A DNA stretch of 64,000 nucleotides from positions 21,257 to 85,256 of the forward strand of contig NZ_JQGK01000016.1 of the NCBI RefSeq assembly GCF_000743525.1. The letters are read 5' to 3'. Shown here piece by piece: positions 27,981-39,896 of the stretch; positions within the stretch are counted from its first letter, which is position 1, and each line of letters starts with the position of its first letter. This DNA comes from Sulfurospirillum sp. SCADC (GTDB lineage: Bacteria; Campylobacterota; Campylobacteria; Campylobacterales; Sulfurospirillaceae). A program made the position numbers and the translations under genes. The notes under the pieces were generated by a model. The model did not search any database. It was not told the origin of the DNA and saw only the letters and a list, made by a program, of their open reading frames with translations.

Positions 27981-29066
27981 GTGAAACGTCTAGGACTCTT
28001 TCTTCTCTTAATAACCGGGGCTCTTTGTGCAGCCGATGTGCCAGCATCTACACCAACTCCTGCTTCTAAAGCAGAGTTTGTTTATCCCGATTTTTCACAA
28101 TGTTATGAAAAAAACAGACACTCCATTGTCTCTTTTGGCACAACGCGTGCTATTGCTATTAGTGAAAAACAAGCCGTTGCGTATTCGAAAGAGAAACCGA
28201 GTGTTCCGTATGTTCGGTTTGATTACTACTCCAATCTCTATCTGTTCGATTCTCCAAAACCTTTGGTGCCTGTAAAACTAAAGTCCACCAGTGAACTCAA
28301 GCTGGGGGAATGGCTTGTCAGTATGACCGATAACTCCCTCATCGCTGTTAATGCGTCTAAAATTGGAAACAGTGCGAATGAGTTGTTTGAATTTGGTGGC
28401 GTGGGTGAAGTGAGTACCCTCGTGGGTGGGCTTTGCTGTGAAATGTATGGACTTGGTATTGGCGATAAATTTTTTATTGGCTCCGAAGCATTGAAGCTTT
28501 TTATCGATGGTAAGACCGCTTCATTCCAAGAGTTAGGTGTACGCATTGTGGATGGGAATGAGAGCGTCATTGTCGATTTTGTGGATTCCAATATGAAAGA
28601 AGCGAAACTCAAAATGGGCGATGTGATTACACGCTTGAATGGAAAATCTGTGAAAAACGTTGCCGAGTTTGCAGATGCCCTCAGAGGTCTTAAAGATTTG
28701 AGCAAAGTCAGTGCGCAACTTCAGCGCAATAATGCTTGGATGGAAGAGAATTTACTAGCACCTAAACCGCTTCCTAAAAAAGAAGAAGCCAAGAAAAAAA
28801 TGCCGACTCCTCAGGTTAAAAAAGTGAGCTATTTGCAGAGCAAGGGATTTACGTTTGATACAAATCTTCGCATTAAAGAGATCACTCGGGGCTCTTTTGC
28901 TGAACAAAGTGGTCTTAAAGTGGGAGATCGTTTAATGCAAGTAGAGCAGCAGCCCGTTGAACGTCTTACCGAAGCGGATGCGTATCTCTCCAAGACACGT
29001 AACCGCGATGTAAGTCTTTTATTTGAGCGTGATGATTTCCAATTTTTTGTAACATTGAATCGATGA
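27981..29066 (+). CDS. exported PDZ-domain protein
   Basis: 361 residues with a signal peptide (LGLFLLLITGALCAA), a trypsin-like but apparently non-catalytic middle (no GNSGGP motif) and two PDZ-like segments: LKMGDVITRLNGKSV (about 212-226) and LKVGDRLMQVEQQPV (about 311-325). The start is GTG at 27981 after AAGGAGTAGTAT. Periplasmic; function unknown, perhaps quality control or scaffolding. Confidence 0.8.
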   Translation: MKRLGLFLLLITGALCAADVPASTPTPASKAEFVYPDFSQCYEKNRHSIVSFGTTRAIAISEKQAVAYSKEKPSVPYVRFDYYSNLYLFDSPKPLVPVKLKSTSELKLGEWLVSMTDNSLIAVNASKIGNSANELFEFGGVGEVSTLVGGLCCEMYGLGIGDKFFIGSEALKLFIDGKTASFQELGVRIVDGNESVIVDFVDSNMKEAKLKMGDVITRLNGKSVKNVAEFADALRGLKDLSKVSAQLQRNNAWMEENLLAPKPLPKKEEAKKKMPTPQVKKVSYLQSKGFTFDTNLRIKEITRGSFAEQSGLKVGDRLMQVEQQPVERLTEADAYLSKTRNRDVSLLFERDDFQFFVTLNR

Positions 29067-29076
29067 AAGGGATCTT

Positions 29077-29937
29077 TTGAGTTCTAAAACATTAGTCGAA
29101 AAATTTGAACGATTTTTAAAAGCAAAACTTCCTGTGGTGGAGAGTTTTCATCCCCATTTTAACCATGCTTTTGGCGAAATGCTTGATGTGGGTGGAAAGC
29201 GATTTCGCCCCTTATTACTGCTCAGTGTGGTTGAAAGCTCCCAACCTCTTTTGGTGGAAAATGCTTTACATGTAGCCCTTGGTTTGGAGATGATGCACAC
29301 CTATTCGCTGATTCATGATGATCTGCCGTGTATGGACAATGCGCCTCTTAGACGCGGACATCCAACCTTACATGTAAGCTATGATGAGACCACCGCGGTG
29401 CTTATCGGAGATGCCCTCAACACCCATGCGTTTTATCTTTTAGCCAACGCTCCTCTGAGTGCTGAGATCAAGGTAAAGCTGGTCTCCATTTTGTCGAATA
29501 ATGCGGGAATTCATGGTATGGTTTTAGGTCAAGCCATTGACTGTTTTTTTGAAGATAAACGTTTGAATGTCGAAGAGTTGACATTTTTACACCTTCATAA
29601 AACAGCCAAACTCATTGCGGCCTCCCTAATAATGGGAGCGGTGATCTGTGAATTGGACAAAACGACTCAAGAAGCACTCTATCAGTTTGGTCTTAAACTG
29701 GGACTTTTGTTCCAAGTACAAGATGACATCATCGATGCAACGCTCTCAAGCGAAGAGGCTGGCAAACCAACGCACAATGACGAACATAAAAACTCATTTG
29801 TCAATCTGCTAGGATTGGAATCGGCTCAAGAGATAAAACAAAAACTTCTTGTGGAATTGGATGGTGAATTAGAAAAGCTTGATGCAGCTTTGTCTCACAG
29901 ACTCAAAAGCATTGTCGAAGCATATTTTAAAGGATAG
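29077..29937 (+). CDS. ispA: farnesyl/geranyl diphosphate synthase
   Basis: 286 residues, with the first aspartate-rich motif DDLPCMDNAPLRRG (about 84-97), GKRFRP, and the second motif DDIID. It condenses IPP with allylic diphosphates for quinone and undecaprenyl precursors. TTG start at 29077. It carries one exact and one near copy of the iterated palindrome. Confidence 0.95.
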   Translation: MSSKTLVEKFERFLKAKLPVVESFHPHFNHAFGEMLDVGGKRFRPLLLLSVVESSQPLLVENALHVALGLEMMHTYSLIHDDLPCMDNAPLRRGHPTLHVSYDETTAVLIGDALNTHAFYLLANAPLSAEIKVKLVSILSNNAGIHGMVLGQAIDCFFEDKRLNVEELTFLHLHKTAKLIAASLIMGAVICELDKTTQEALYQFGLKLGLLFQVQDDIIDATLSSEEAGKPTHNDEHKNSFVNLLGLESAQEIKQKLLVELDGELEKLDAALSHRLKSIVEAYFKG

Positions 29938-29944
29938 AGATACG

Positions 29945-31939
29945 ATGGAAAATAAAAAAATATTGAAAAAACAAGCCGATACGATCCGTTTTTTGGCAGC
30001 CGATATGGTACAACGTGCGAACAGTGGACATCCAGGTGCGCCTATGGGATTGGCGGACATCGTTACCATATTAGCACGACATATCACGCACAATCCCAAA
30101 AATCCAAAGTGGTTGAACCGTGATCGTTTGGTTTTTAGTGGTGGACACGCTTCGGCATTGGTGTACTCTTTTTTACATTTAAGTGGTTATGACATTAGTT
30201 TAGAAGACCTTCAAAACTTTAGACAACTCGGCAGTAAAACACCCGGTCACCCCGAATACGGCGATGTGCCTGGCGTTGAAGTGACCACAGGCCCTTTAGG
30301 TCAAGGAATTTCCAATGCTGTGGGGTTTGCTATGGCGGCTAAATATGCCGCAACCGTTCTCAATCAACCTAAAGTAGAAGTGATTACGCATAAAGTCTAC
30401 TGTTTGTGTGGCGATGGCGACCTTCAAGAAGGTATCAGTTATGAAACGTGTTCTTTAGCTGGACATCTTGCTTTGGATAATTTAGTCGTGATTTACGATA
30501 GCAATGCAATTACGATTGAAGGCGATACTTCTATCGCGTGGAGCGAAGATGTGAAACACCGTTTTGAAGCGCAAGGGTGGGAAGTCTCTCGCATTGATGG
30601 GCATGATTTTGATGAGATTAATGCGGTTTTAGAGCAAGCAAAAGAGCAAACAAAGCCTTACCTCATTATCGCAGATACGACCATTGCTAAAGGTGCATGC
30701 CAGATGGAAGGAAGTCATCATGCGCATGGTGCCCCTTTGGGGTGTGAAGAGATCAAAAACTCTAAAATCAAAGCAGGGTTTGATCCTGAAAAAAGTTTTA
30801 ATGTCGATGAAGATGTGTATGCGCGCTTTAGTTGTGCCCTTGAAAAAGGTGATCTGGCAGAAGCAAACTGGAATGCACGCATTAAAAACGATTTAAGCAG
30901 CGAGCAAAAAGCTCTTTTAGATGCACTTTTAAACCCTGATTTTTCAAAGATTGAATGGCCTAATTTTGATGTGGATGTCGCAACACGCGATAGCAATGGA
31001 AAAATTCTTAACGCGATTGCGCAAGCGATTCCAGGTTTTATTGGCGGCAGTGCCGATCTTGGCCCTTCCAATAAAAGTGAGCTGACAGGACTAGGTGATT
31101 ATCCTCTGGGACGAAATATTCACTTTGGTATTCGCGAACATGCGATGGGGGCGATTATCAACGCGTTTGCTTTGTATGGCTTGTTTATTCCTTTTGGCGC
31201 GACCTTTTTTATCTTTAGCGATTATATGAAGCCCTCTGTCCGTTTAGCAGCCCTTATGAAACTGAAGAATTTTTACATCTGGACGCACGATAGTATCGGT
31301 GTAGGCGAAGATGGACCAACGCATCAGCCGATTGAACAACTCAGTCAATTTAGAGCACTTCCAAACTTCTACGTTTACCGACCATGCGATGGTAGAGAAA
31401 ACGTGAAAGCATGGAAAAAGGCTCTGAGTATGCAAGCGCCTGCGGCATTTGTCTGCTCGCGCCAAAAGCTTCGAGCACTTAAAGACGATCGTGCATATGG
31501 CGATGTGGAGAATGGTGGTTACCTTTTAAAACGACGCGAAAATGCACAAGTGACTTTGATGGCGAGCGGAAGCGAAGTCTATCTTGCATTGGAAGTGGCA
31601 TGCTACCTTTCGATGTTTGGCATCCCAAGCAATATGGTCAGTGTGCCGTGTTTTGATCTTTTAAATGAGCAAGATGAGGCGTATATTCAAACGATCATTG
31701 AGCCACAAACCAAAGTCATCGCCATTGAAGCGGGGGCTGGGATTGAGTGGTACCGCTATGCGGATAAAGTCATCTGTATGGAGCGTTTTGGCGCGAGTGG
31801 TCCGGCGGAGCTCTTATTTGAGAAATTTGGCTTTACAGCACAAAAAGCAACTAAGAGTGCATGTGAATTTTTAGGGCTTGACTATGAAGCGCTTAAAGCT
31901 GAATTAGAACGCGATCATGAAAAAAAACATTGTATTTGA
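29945..31939 (+). CDS. tkt: transketolase
   Basis: 664 residues; thiamine diphosphate motif GDGDLQEGISYET (about 154-166), GHPGAPMG at the N-terminus, and the central GEDGPTHQPIEQL. It interconverts pentose phosphates in the non-oxidative branch. ATG 29945 is chosen by homology over an in-frame ATG at 29879. The 3' end overlaps gph by 23 bases. Confidence 0.98.
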   Translation: MENKKILKKQADTIRFLAADMVQRANSGHPGAPMGLADIVTILARHITHNPKNPKWLNRDRLVFSGGHASALVYSFLHLSGYDISLEDLQNFRQLGSKTPGHPEYGDVPGVEVTTGPLGQGISNAVGFAMAAKYAATVLNQPKVEVITHKVYCLCGDGDLQEGISYETCSLAGHLALDNLVVIYDSNAITIEGDTSIAWSEDVKHRFEAQGWEVSRIDGHDFDEINAVLEQAKEQTKPYLIIADTTIAKGACQMEGSHHAHGAPLGCEEIKNSKIKAGFDPEKSFNVDEDVYARFSCALEKGDLAEANWNARIKNDLSSEQKALLDALLNPDFSKIEWPNFDVDVATRDSNGKILNAIAQAIPGFIGGSADLGPSNKSELTGLGDYPLGRNIHFGIREHAMGAIINAFALYGLFIPFGATFFIFSDYMKPSVRLAALMKLKNFYIWTHDSIGVGEDGPTHQPIEQLSQFRALPNFYVYRPCDGRENVKAWKKALSMQAPAAFVCSRQKLRALKDDRAYGDVENGGYLLKRRENAQVTLMASGSEVYLALEVACYLSMFGIPSNMVSVPCFDLLNEQDEAYIQTIIEPQTKVIAIEAGAGIEWYRYADKVICMERFGASGPAELLFEKFGFTAQKATKSACEFLGLDYEALKAELERDHEKKHCI

Positions 31940-32573
31940 CCTAGATGGCACGCTTCTAGATACTTTAGAAGACATTGCCATCAGTGCTAATTTTTCGCTC
32001 GTTTCGCTTGGATTTGAAGCACAAGAGTGTGAAAAATACCGTTATTTCGTGGGCGAGGGTGTTTCCAAATTGTTTGAAAACATCTTTGCCTCCAATCCTC
32101 AAAGCCCTGAGTTGATTCAAGACGCTGTCTCGTTGTTTGAAAGCCATTATGCCAAGCAATTTAACCAAAATACCACGCTTTACGAAGGTATTAGTAAAAT
32201 GCTGACTTTCTTGCAAAAACGTGGTTTTAAGATGTCAATCCTCTCTAATAAACCCGACTCCTTTACCAAAATGTGTGCGATGAAATATCTGCGCGAATGG
32301 AAGTTTGATCTTGTGTTGGGCGCACGTGATGGAATTCCACGAAAGCCCGATCCAACGGCTGCTTTCGAGATCTGTGAGCATTTACATGTAACGCCTGAAG
32401 CGTGCTATTATTTAGGCGATACGATGATTGATATGCAAACGGCAAATCGTGCAGGGATGATCGCGGTGGGTGCTTTATGGGGATTTAGGGAAGAGGCGGA
32501 ACTAAGAGAGCATGGGGCAAAATACCTTGTCAAAAACCCCAGCGAGGTGATTAAGCTTCTCGCTGAGGTGTAA
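31917..32573 (+). CDS. gph: phosphoglycolate phosphatase, HAD family
   Basis: 218 residues, HAD motif I FDLDGTLLDT at the N-terminus, motif II SILSNKPD, motif III/IV KPDP and GDTMIDMQTA. It clears 2-phosphoglycolate from DNA repair or oxygenase side reactions. The start lies inside tkt. Confidence 0.9.
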   Translation: MKKNIVFDLDGTLLDTLEDIAISANFSLVSLGFEAQECEKYRYFVGEGVSKLFENIFASNPQSPELIQDAVSLFESHYAKQFNQNTTLYEGISKMLTFLQKRGFKMSILSNKPDSFTKMCAMKYLREWKFDLVLGARDGIPRKPDPTAAFEICEHLHVTPEACYYLGDTMIDMQTANRAGMIAVGALWGFREEAELREHGAKYLVKNPSEVIKLLAEV

Positions 32574-32576
32574 CGC

Positions 32577-34439
32577 TTAAGATTTAAATTTCCCCAGTTC
32601 ATTATTCAGGTTCTCTGTCATTGTGTGAAGATGCTCGGAGGCTTGAGAGACATTGTCGATGCTCGTGACGTTCTCTTTTGAGATCACATTGATCTTCTCG
32701 ATCTCTTCGACCATTCCTTTAATTTGCGTTGCGGTATGGATAAAATTATCCACCGTTGCGTGGGCATCTTCAATCGTCTTTTGAACCGTAGTATCAATCG
32801 TGTTCATACCATTTTGAAGTTCCATGGAGATAGCAGCAAGCGCATTGACCTCGGTTGCATTGTGGGCGATGTCGGTGTTTGCGTCCATGATGGATTGTAC
32901 CACGACGTTGATCGTTGCATCGATTTCCACCAGACTTTTTTGGGTACGTTCGGCGAGTTTTCGCACTTCATCGGCAACGACGGCAAAACCACGTCCATGC
33001 TCCCCTGCACGTGCCGCTTCAATCGCCGCATTAAGGGCTAAAAGATTGGTTTGATCGGCAATATCACGGATGATGCTGAGCACCTCTTTGACCTCATTGG
33101 CATTGTGACTGACGGTATTAAGACGATCCGCCAAGCTTTGCTCTTTAACAGCGGTCTCTTGCATCGTTTTTTCTAAATGTTCGGCTTGATTTTTAACGGT
33201 ATTGATGTCTTGTTGTGTTTTGCGCAGTGTCTCTTGCGAAGTGGTTGCTTTTTGAACCGATGCCTCAATCGCATTGGTGAGGGCAATACCGCTCTCTTTG
33301 GTTTTGCTTACGATTTTGGCTTCTGCATCCACATTTTTGACAACCTCTGAAGCCGTACGTGAGAGCTCTTCGGAGATGGAAGCGTTTTCATTACTAATCT
33401 CTTTCGATTTTTTAACAATATCATGGAGCTTCTCAATAAATTTGTTGATATTACCTGAGACTTGACCAAACTCATCACGACTGGCTGCTTGAAGCCTTTG
33501 TCTCAGATCACCTTCACTGCTTGAGAGATCTTTGACCACATTGTTGAGGCGATCCAAGGGTTGAAGAAGCAGTTTAATCAGAAAAGCCATAATCGCGATA
33601 GAGAGAATGAGCATAATCAGACCCATAACAAAAAGTTCTTTAACTTGGCTATTAAGAAAGGCATAAGCGGTCTCTTTATCAAACGCAATACCTGGAGTCC
33701 AGTTGGTTTCAACGGATACTTTAAAGGCAAACAGTTTATTGATTCCATCTTGTGTGTATTCAATTAACCCTTCTGGTTGACCTGTAAAATAAGGTTTGAG
33801 GTTAGATTCTTTGCCCAAACGATCGGCTTTAGGATGGGCGATAACGGTCTTTTTCGTATCCAAAAGCATTCCATAGCCACCGTTTATTTTAACATCGCTC
33901 ACCGCTTTGACAACGCGGGTTAAATCAAACATGGTAGCAACCGCACCAATAATTTTCCCATTTTTAACAATCGGTGCTGTCACAGCAATTAAATTGATAG
34001 GCTCAGCCGTACCGATATAAATATCCGTAACACTCGCTTTTTGTGCTGATACAGCAAGGGTATACCATGGACGCTTTCGAGGATCAACTTTCTGCATCGT
34101 ATTGGTACCATAAATCATAACGCCACTTTCTTCAAACCCTAAAAAACTATCTTTTCCGCCCGTTGTTTTAGTCGTTTCTTGCAAAATAGCTTTGATTTGT
34201 GCTTCGCTCATCTCTTCCATATTACTCAGCATTCTAGCCGAACTGCTCAGAATATTTTTTTGCCCTGATAGCCACAGATCGATGTAATCGGTCAGTGAGC
34301 TTGATGCCATCATGAGGTTCGCCTCAACTTGTTTAATACTGTTTTTCTTGGTATCGATATAGCTTACCACACCAAATGCGCTAAGACTGATACAGATAAG
34401 AAGAGCGATAATCAGGGTGACTTTTGTTTTGAATTGCAT
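32577..34439 (-). CDS. methyl-accepting chemotaxis protein (copy 1 of 3)
   Basis: 620 residues: N-terminal transmembrane helix, a periplasmic double-cache sensor (about 35-275; [17 protein letters not shown]), second helix, HAMP, then the cytoplasmic signalling domain with the hairpin tip [43 protein letters not shown]. It relays ligand state to CheA/CheW. ATG 34439 follows AAGGAG; an earlier in-frame ATG (34469) lacks such a site. No CheR/CheB-docking pentapeptide at the C-terminus. Confidence 0.95.
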   Translation of the reverse strand: MQFKTKVTLIIALLICISLSAFGVVSYIDTKKNSIKQVEANLMMASSSLTDYIDLWLSGQKNILSSSARMLSNMEEMSEAQIKAILQETTKTTGGKDSFLGFEESGVMIYGTNTMQKVDPRKRPWYTLAVSAQKASVTDIYIGTAEPINLIAVTAPIVKNGKIIGAVATMFDLTRVVKAVSDVKINGGYGMLLDTKKTVIAHPKADRLGKESNLKPYFTGQPEGLIEYTQDGINKLFAFKVSVETNWTPGIAFDKETAYAFLNSQVKELFVMGLIMLILSIAIMAFLIKLLLQPLDRLNNVVKDLSSSEGDLRQRLQAASRDEFGQVSGNINKFIEKLHDIVKKSKEISNENASISEELSRTASEVVKNVDAEAKIVSKTKESGIALTNAIEASVQKATTSQETLRKTQQDINTVKNQAEHLEKTMQETAVKEQSLADRLNTVSHNANEVKEVLSIIRDIADQTNLLALNAAIEAARAGEHGRGFAVVADEVRKLAERTQKSLVEIDATINVVVQSIMDANTDIAHNATEVNALAAISMELQNGMNTIDTTVQKTIEDAHATVDNFIHTATQIKGMVEEIEKINVISKENVTSIDNVSQASEHLHTMTENLNNELGKFKS

Positions 34440-34514
34440 CAAGGACTCCTTTTGTGAGCGTGTTTGCATGTAAAATACTTCAATTGCATTGAGAATACTA
34501 AAATGTAATTATAG

Positions 34515-34565
34515 CGTCTCTTTTGAGACGAAAACGAGACTTTAATAGAATTATCGTCTCGTTTT
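34515..34565. repeat. clustered inverted repeats of CGTCTC/GAGACG words
   Basis: CGTCTC-TTTT-GAGACG (34515-34530) is followed by AAAACGAGAC (34531-34540) and its perfect inverse GTCTCGTTTT (34556-34565), all upstream of the first chemoreceptor gene. May be an operator array or overlapping hairpins. Confidence 0.6.
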
Positions 34566-34625
34566 GGCTGAAATATGAGGATTATACTCTTTTGAGATTA
34601 TAGATATGTTACTAAAATGTCAATA

Positions 34626-34657
34626 AACGTCCAAAGAGACGAGTCTGATTGGACGTT
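34626..34657 (-). terminator. hairpin after chemoreceptor copy 2
   Basis: AACGTCCAA (34626-34634) and TTGGACGTT (34649-34657) form a perfect 9-bp stem directly downstream of the gene on the minus strand. The loop contains another GAGACG. No strong T-tract. Confidence 0.55.
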
Positions 34658-34669
34658 CAAATCAGTGGA

Positions 34670-36553
34670 CTAAGACTTGAATTTCCCCAATTCGTTGTTG
34701 AGGTTTTCCGTCATGACATGTAAATGTTCCGATGCTTGAGAGACATTGTCAATGCTGGTGACATTCTCTTTTGAAATCAGATTAATTTTGTCGATTTCAC
34801 TTACAATATGTTGAATTTTTTGAGCCGTTTCCACGAAACTTTCAACCGTCACATGCGTATCGTTTGCCGTGACTTGAATAATAGAGGCAATGGCATTCAT
34901 CTCTGATTGTAGCTCAACCGAGATGGACGCTAAGGCATTGACTTCCGTTGCATTGGTTCCAATTTCAGTATTGGCATCCATGATGGATTGCACCACAACA
35001 TTGATGGTCGCATCAATTTCAACCAAACTTTTTTGCGTACGTTCCGCCAGTTTTCGCACTTCATCTGCAACGACCGCAAACCCTCGCCCATGTTCCCCCG
35101 CACGTGCCGCTTCAATGGCAGCGTTAAGCGCTAAAAGATTCGTTTGATCGGCAATATCACGAATGATGCCTAAAACATCTTTGACTTCGTTGGCATTGTG
35201 ACTGACGGAGTTGAGCTTTTGGGATAAATCTTGCTCTTTAAGCGCGGTTGCTTGCATCGTATTTTCAAGGTACTCGACTTTGGCTTTGACATTGCTAATG
35301 TCGGTTTGCGTCTGTTGCAAAACTTTGTGGGAGCTTTTGGCTTTTTCCACGGAGTTCTCAATCGCTTGAGTCAGTGCTAAGCCCTCTTGTTTGGTGCCTT
35401 CAACAATTTTGGATTCCATATCTACATTTCGTACAACTTCGGTAGCCGTACGCGAGAGCTCTTCTGAAATCGAAGCGTTTTCTGCACTAATCGTTTTTGA
35501 TTTGTTGACAATTTCATGCAGCTTCTCTATGAATTTATTGATGTTGCCTGAGACCTGCCCGAACTCATCATTTTGCTTTACATGTAAACGTTGTCTTAGA
35601 TCGCCATCACTGCTGGAAAGCTCTTTAACAACGTTATTAAGCGTGTCAAGGGGTTTAAGTAATTTTTTAATAAGGACGATCATAATGCCAATGGAAAAGA
35701 TCAGCATGAGAATACCCATGACCAAAAGCTCTTTGGTTTGTTGCTCCAAAAAGGTATACGCAGCCGCTTTTTCAAAGGTAATCGCTGGGGTCCAACCGGT
35801 TTCATCAGCACGTTTAAACGCAAAGACTTTCTCGACTGTATTGAACGTGTAATTAACAATACCCTCTTTGTCCTGGGCTGTTTTTTGATGTAATGCAGGG
35901 AGGAGGGATGATAGCTCTTTGCCCAATAACTCTTTATTCGGATGGGCAATAATGATCCCTTTGGTGTCGAGTAAAAGACCATACCCTCCATTAAAGTTAA
36001 TGTCAGCGATGACTTTAAAGAGTGCATCTAAATCGATGTTTGTAGCAACAACGCCTACAAGCGTTCCTTTATCAAACACAGGTGCCATAATGGCAACCAC
36101 ATATTTTTTACTACTTGAGCTTATGAAAGCATCACTTGCGCCTGCTTTTTGAGTCGTTTTGGCACTGACATACCAAGGACGTGTGCGTGGGTCAAAATTG
36201 GCGGCAGCAGATGTATTGCTTCCGTACACCATGCGCCCGTTTTCAAATCCTATAAAGGAGTCAAGCCCTTTGAGCGTTTTGGTAAGTTCCCTAAGGCGTT
36301 CTTTGAGCTCTTTTTCATTGAGGGATGCGGCTACAGAGAGTGAGCGTGCCGTCGCATCCACAACCTCTTTTTTAGAAGCAATCCATAGATCGATGTAATC
36401 GGTCAAAGAGCGCGAAGCCATTTGAATGCTGGTCTCAACTTGGGCTACACTGTTTTTTTTCGTCCCTTGATAACTTATGTAGCTAAAAAGCGTAAGACTC
36501 ACAAACATCAGTAGTGCAATACTAAAAGTCACTTTTGTCTTAAACTGCATCAT
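34670..36553 (-). CDS. methyl-accepting chemotaxis protein (copy 2 of 3)
   Basis: 627 residues with the same layout as its neighbours: transmembrane helix, double-cache periplasmic domain ([17 protein letters not shown]), helix, HAMP and signalling hairpin. The sensor differs clearly from copies 1 and 3, while the last 35 residues are almost identical. AGGAGG precedes two adjacent ATGs (36553, 36550). It carries one iterated palindrome (35578). Confidence 0.95.
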   Translation of the reverse strand: MMQFKTKVTFSIALLMFVSLTLFSYISYQGTKKNSVAQVETSIQMASRSLTDYIDLWIASKKEVVDATARSLSVAASLNEKELKERLRELTKTLKGLDSFIGFENGRMVYGSNTSAAANFDPRTRPWYVSAKTTQKAGASDAFISSSSKKYVVAIMAPVFDKGTLVGVVATNIDLDALFKVIADINFNGGYGLLLDTKGIIIAHPNKELLGKELSSLLPALHQKTAQDKEGIVNYTFNTVEKVFAFKRADETGWTPAITFEKAAAYTFLEQQTKELLVMGILMLIFSIGIMIVLIKKLLKPLDTLNNVVKELSSSDGDLRQRLHVKQNDEFGQVSGNINKFIEKLHEIVNKSKTISAENASISEELSRTATEVVRNVDMESKIVEGTKQEGLALTQAIENSVEKAKSSHKVLQQTQTDISNVKAKVEYLENTMQATALKEQDLSQKLNSVSHNANEVKDVLGIIRDIADQTNLLALNAAIEAARAGEHGRGFAVVADEVRKLAERTQKSLVEIDATINVVVQSIMDANTEIGTNATEVNALASISVELQSEMNAIASIIQVTANDTHVTVESFVETAQKIQHIVSEIDKINLISKENVTSIDNVSQASEHLHVMTENLNNELGKFKS

Positions 36554-36656
36554 GCCCCTCCTGTTTAAAGTGTGTTTAAATCAAGTATAACGCGTTAGCG
36601 TTGCAAAAGCGTTGCAATTTATTCAAAAAGGGGTAAAACAAAAAGGAGTTATGCAG

Positions 36657-36693
36657 AAACTGCCCATGTTGTCTTCCATCACATGAGCAGTTT
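36657..36693 (-). terminator. hairpin after chemoreceptor copy 3
   Basis: AAACTGC (36657-36663) pairs with GCAGTTT (36687-36693), and CATG with CATG inside, downstream of the third receptor on the minus strand. No strong T-run. Confidence 0.5.
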
Positions 36694-36707
36694 TAAACAG
36701 AGCGCGG

Positions 36708-38570
36708 TTAGGACTTAAATTTTCCCAGTTCGTTGTTGAGGTTTTCGGTCATAACATGTAAATGCTCACTCGCTTGTGAAACATTGTCGATGCTTCCCAC
36801 ATTCTCTTTAGAGATCACATTGATCTGTTCAATCTCTTCAACAATTTTTTTAATCTTTGTGGAGGTCTCAATAAAGTCATTGACGGTGTAGTTGGAGGCA
36901 TCGATGGTTTCATGAATGATGGTTGCCACCGTGTTCATCCCCTTTTGAAGATCGGCAGTAATAGACGCTAACGCTTGCACCTCTTGAACATTTTGAGCAA
37001 TGTCGGTATTGGCATCCATGATGGACTGGACAACGACATTGATCGTTGCATCAATCTCCACCAACCCTTTTTGGGTACGTTCGGCGAGTTTTCGTACTTC
37101 ATCCGCAACTACCGCAAATCCACGTCCGTGCTCTCCTGCACGCGCAGCTTCAATGGCGGCATTGAGTGCAAGCAAATTGGTCTGATCGGCAATATCACGA
37201 ATGACGCCCAAGACATCTTTGACTTCATTGGCATTGTGGCTTACACTATCAAGCCTTTGGGCTAAGCTTTGCTCTTTAATTGCAGTGGCTTGCATCGTGC
37301 TTTCAAGCTGTTCGACTTTGCTTTTGACTTCAACGATGTCATGCTGTGTTTGGCTCAGGGCTTCTTGGGAACTTTTAGCTTTGACGACCGAGGTTTCAAG
37401 GCTTTTGACCAAGGCAATGCCCTCTTCTTTGGTGGTCTCCACAATCTTCGATTCAGAACCAACGTTTTTCACAACCTCGGCGGCGGTGCGTGAGAGATCT
37501 TCGGAGATAGAGGCATTTTCATTGCTGATACTTTTTGATTTTTTGACGATTTCATGCAGTTTTTCAATAAATTTATTGATATTGCGCGATACTTGCGCAA
37601 ACTCATCGTTAGACGAAGCTTCCAGTCTCTGCCTTAAGTCACCTTCGCTACTGGAGAGCTCCTCAACGACCGTGTTAAGGTTGTCCAGTGGTTTAAGAAG
37701 GGTTTTAATGAAAAACAGCATCAGTGCAATCGAAAGCGCTAACATCACTATGCCTGCGATAAAAAGCTTGCTCATCTGTTGATTTAAGAAGCTGTAGGCG
37801 ACCTCTTTATCAAAGCTAATGCCCGGTGTCCATTGTGCCTCTTTTGACGCATGGTAGGCAAAAATCTTCTGAATGCCATTAAATTCATACTCCACAAGGT
37901 CGTCTGCTTTTCCCAATTGAGAAGCAAACGTGGACTCTTTTCCCATTTTTTCTTTATCGGGGTGGACAATGTAGCTGTTTTTACTATCAAGCAACATGCC
38001 ATATCCTCCGTTAAAATTGACATCATTGATGGTTTTCACCAAGGTATCGAGCGTAATGTCGATTCCAAAAACACCGATAAAACTCTTTTCGCGGTAAATG
38101 GGTGCCATGATGGTAATCATCTGGGCTTTGGATGTCGAACCAATGTAGACATCGGTGATGCCAAGCTTCCCACTCTCTTTGGCCTGTTTGTACCATGGTC
38201 TCTGCCTTGGGTCATACTCTTTGGGCTGTTTTTTATCGCTTCCCCATGTCATAGTTCCATCTTCTAAGCCCACATAGGAGTCAAAAGCTCCCAGCATTTT
38301 ACTGGTTTCGGAGAGTTTTTCAGTGAGGTCAGTGGGTGTTAAGAGATCCACATCTTTGAGCGAACGTGCCATACTTTCTGTGGCGCTTTTTTTCGAAGAT
38401 AACCATAAGTCAATATAATCGCTTAAGGATTTTGATGCCATTTTGAGGCTGGTTTCGACTTGTAGGGTGCTGTTTTTCTTGGTATCGATATAACTAAAAA
38501 GGCTAAAGATACTTAAGCTAAAGAGCATACACAGTGAAATGATAAGAGTAATTTTGGCTTTGAACGACAC
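36708..38570 (-). CDS. methyl-accepting chemotaxis protein (copy 3 of 3)
   Basis: 620 residues, again double-cache ([17 protein letters not shown]) with HAMP and the conserved signalling tip. The start is GTG at 38570 after AAGGAG. The three genes are separately spaced (about 230 and 150 bases apart, each gap with hairpins), so they may be transcribed individually. Confidence 0.95.
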   Translation of the reverse strand: MSFKAKITLIISLCMLFSLSIFSLFSYIDTKKNSTLQVETSLKMASKSLSDYIDLWLSSKKSATESMARSLKDVDLLTPTDLTEKLSETSKMLGAFDSYVGLEDGTMTWGSDKKQPKEYDPRQRPWYKQAKESGKLGITDVYIGSTSKAQMITIMAPIYREKSFIGVFGIDITLDTLVKTINDVNFNGGYGMLLDSKNSYIVHPDKEKMGKESTFASQLGKADDLVEYEFNGIQKIFAYHASKEAQWTPGISFDKEVAYSFLNQQMSKLFIAGIVMLALSIALMLFFIKTLLKPLDNLNTVVEELSSSEGDLRQRLEASSNDEFAQVSRNINKFIEKLHEIVKKSKSISNENASISEDLSRTAAEVVKNVGSESKIVETTKEEGIALVKSLETSVVKAKSSQEALSQTQHDIVEVKSKVEQLESTMQATAIKEQSLAQRLDSVSHNANEVKDVLGVIRDIADQTNLLALNAAIEAARAGEHGRGFAVVADEVRKLAERTQKGLVEIDATINVVVQSIMDANTDIAQNVQEVQALASITADLQKGMNTVATIIHETIDASNYTVNDFIETSTKIKKIVEEIEQINVISKENVGSIDNVSQASEHLHVMTENLNNELGKFKS

Positions 38571-38748
38571 AGAAAACTCCTTGAAGTGTCAGATAGTGAA
38601 ACGCATTATAACAGTCTTTCTTGAGAAGAAAAATCAGATGACTGTATAAGTTTAAGGCACTAAAACGATTTTGAAAAGACTTTTTTCATGTAAAGGCAAA
38701 GCAGGAAAAGAAGGGGAACCGCTAAAGAAACAACAAGCAAGATTTTGT

Positions 38749-38754
38749 TACAAT
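38749..38754 (+). promoter_or_regulatory. possible -10 box before the aminotransferase
   Basis: TACAAT preceded by GATTTTGT, a Campylobacterota-like extended -10 context, 34 bases upstream of the ATG. The rest of the 217-base gap 38571-38787 shows nothing I can name. Confidence 0.4.
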
Positions 38755-38787
38755 GGTCTCTAAAACTATATTCGATGAGGATCTCTT

Positions 38788-39896
38788 ATGTTACTTTTGA
38801 CACCAGGACCGACTCCCGTTCCTGAAGCAGTTCGTATGGCGATGGCAACACCCACCATTCATCACAGAACACCTGAATTTGAGGTTATTTTTGGAAAAGC
38901 ACGAGGCTATTTAAGCACGCTTTTTAATATGGAAGAAGTTTTGATGCTTGTCGCTAGTGGCACAGGAGCCATGGAAGCCTGCGTGCTTCATTTGTGCCAA
39001 AGCAAAGCGATTGTCGTCAATTCGGGTAAATTTGGCGAGCGTTTTGGCAAAATTTGTGCCGCATACAACAAACCGTTTGTCGAAATTAAAAATGAGTGGG
39101 ACACACCTGTGAGTGTCGATGCCATCATTGAATTGGTTCAAAACGATGCCAGCATTGATGCGGTCTTTATGCAAGTGTGTGAGAGTGCCGGTGGACTTCG
39201 TCATCCTGTTGAAGAAGTTGCCAAAGCGGTCAAAGCGATTCGTCCTAACATCATGGTTATTGCCGATGGCATTACCGCGGTGGGGGTTGAAAAAGTCGAT
39301 ACAACGAACATTGATGCCTTGATCTCTGGCAGTCAAAAAGCGTTGATGCTTCCTCCGGGACTTGCGTTTATTGGTTTGAGTGCCAAATCGCTAGAGATCA
39401 TCGACAACGGAGGGGTTGGTTACTACTTTAACCTCAAAACGGAACTGAAAAACCAACGTAAAAATACGACCGCATGGACGGCTGCAACGACATTGGTGAT
39501 CGGTCTTGTGGCGATGTTTGAACTCATCGATGCTGAGGGTGGTTTGGATAAACTCTATGCCGATACAGCCAAAAGAGCCGATGCAACCAATAAAGCATTG
39601 CAAGCGTTGGGACTTCACATCTACCCCAAAGTACCAGCAAAAGCGATGAGTGCGGTGTTACACGATGATGCAAGCAAAATTCGCAAAATTTTGAAAACCA
39701 AATACGGTGTCAATATGGCAGGCGGGCAAGATCACATCAAAGAGACACTTTTTCGTATCAACCATATGGGATTGATCAACGTTTACGAAACGGCTTGGAC
39801 GCTCAATGCGGTCGAGCTTGCGCTTGCTGAACTAGGAAAGCGTGCGTATGATGGCACCGCCAATCGGGTCTTTTCCCAAGAATTTTACCAAGGTTA

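Noticed and set aside
38660..38745. short hydrophobic minus-strand frame upstream of the aminotransferase
   Set aside because: About 26 residues with one possible helix, but no ATG, only a TTG without a ribosome binding site, and nothing conserved to compare.
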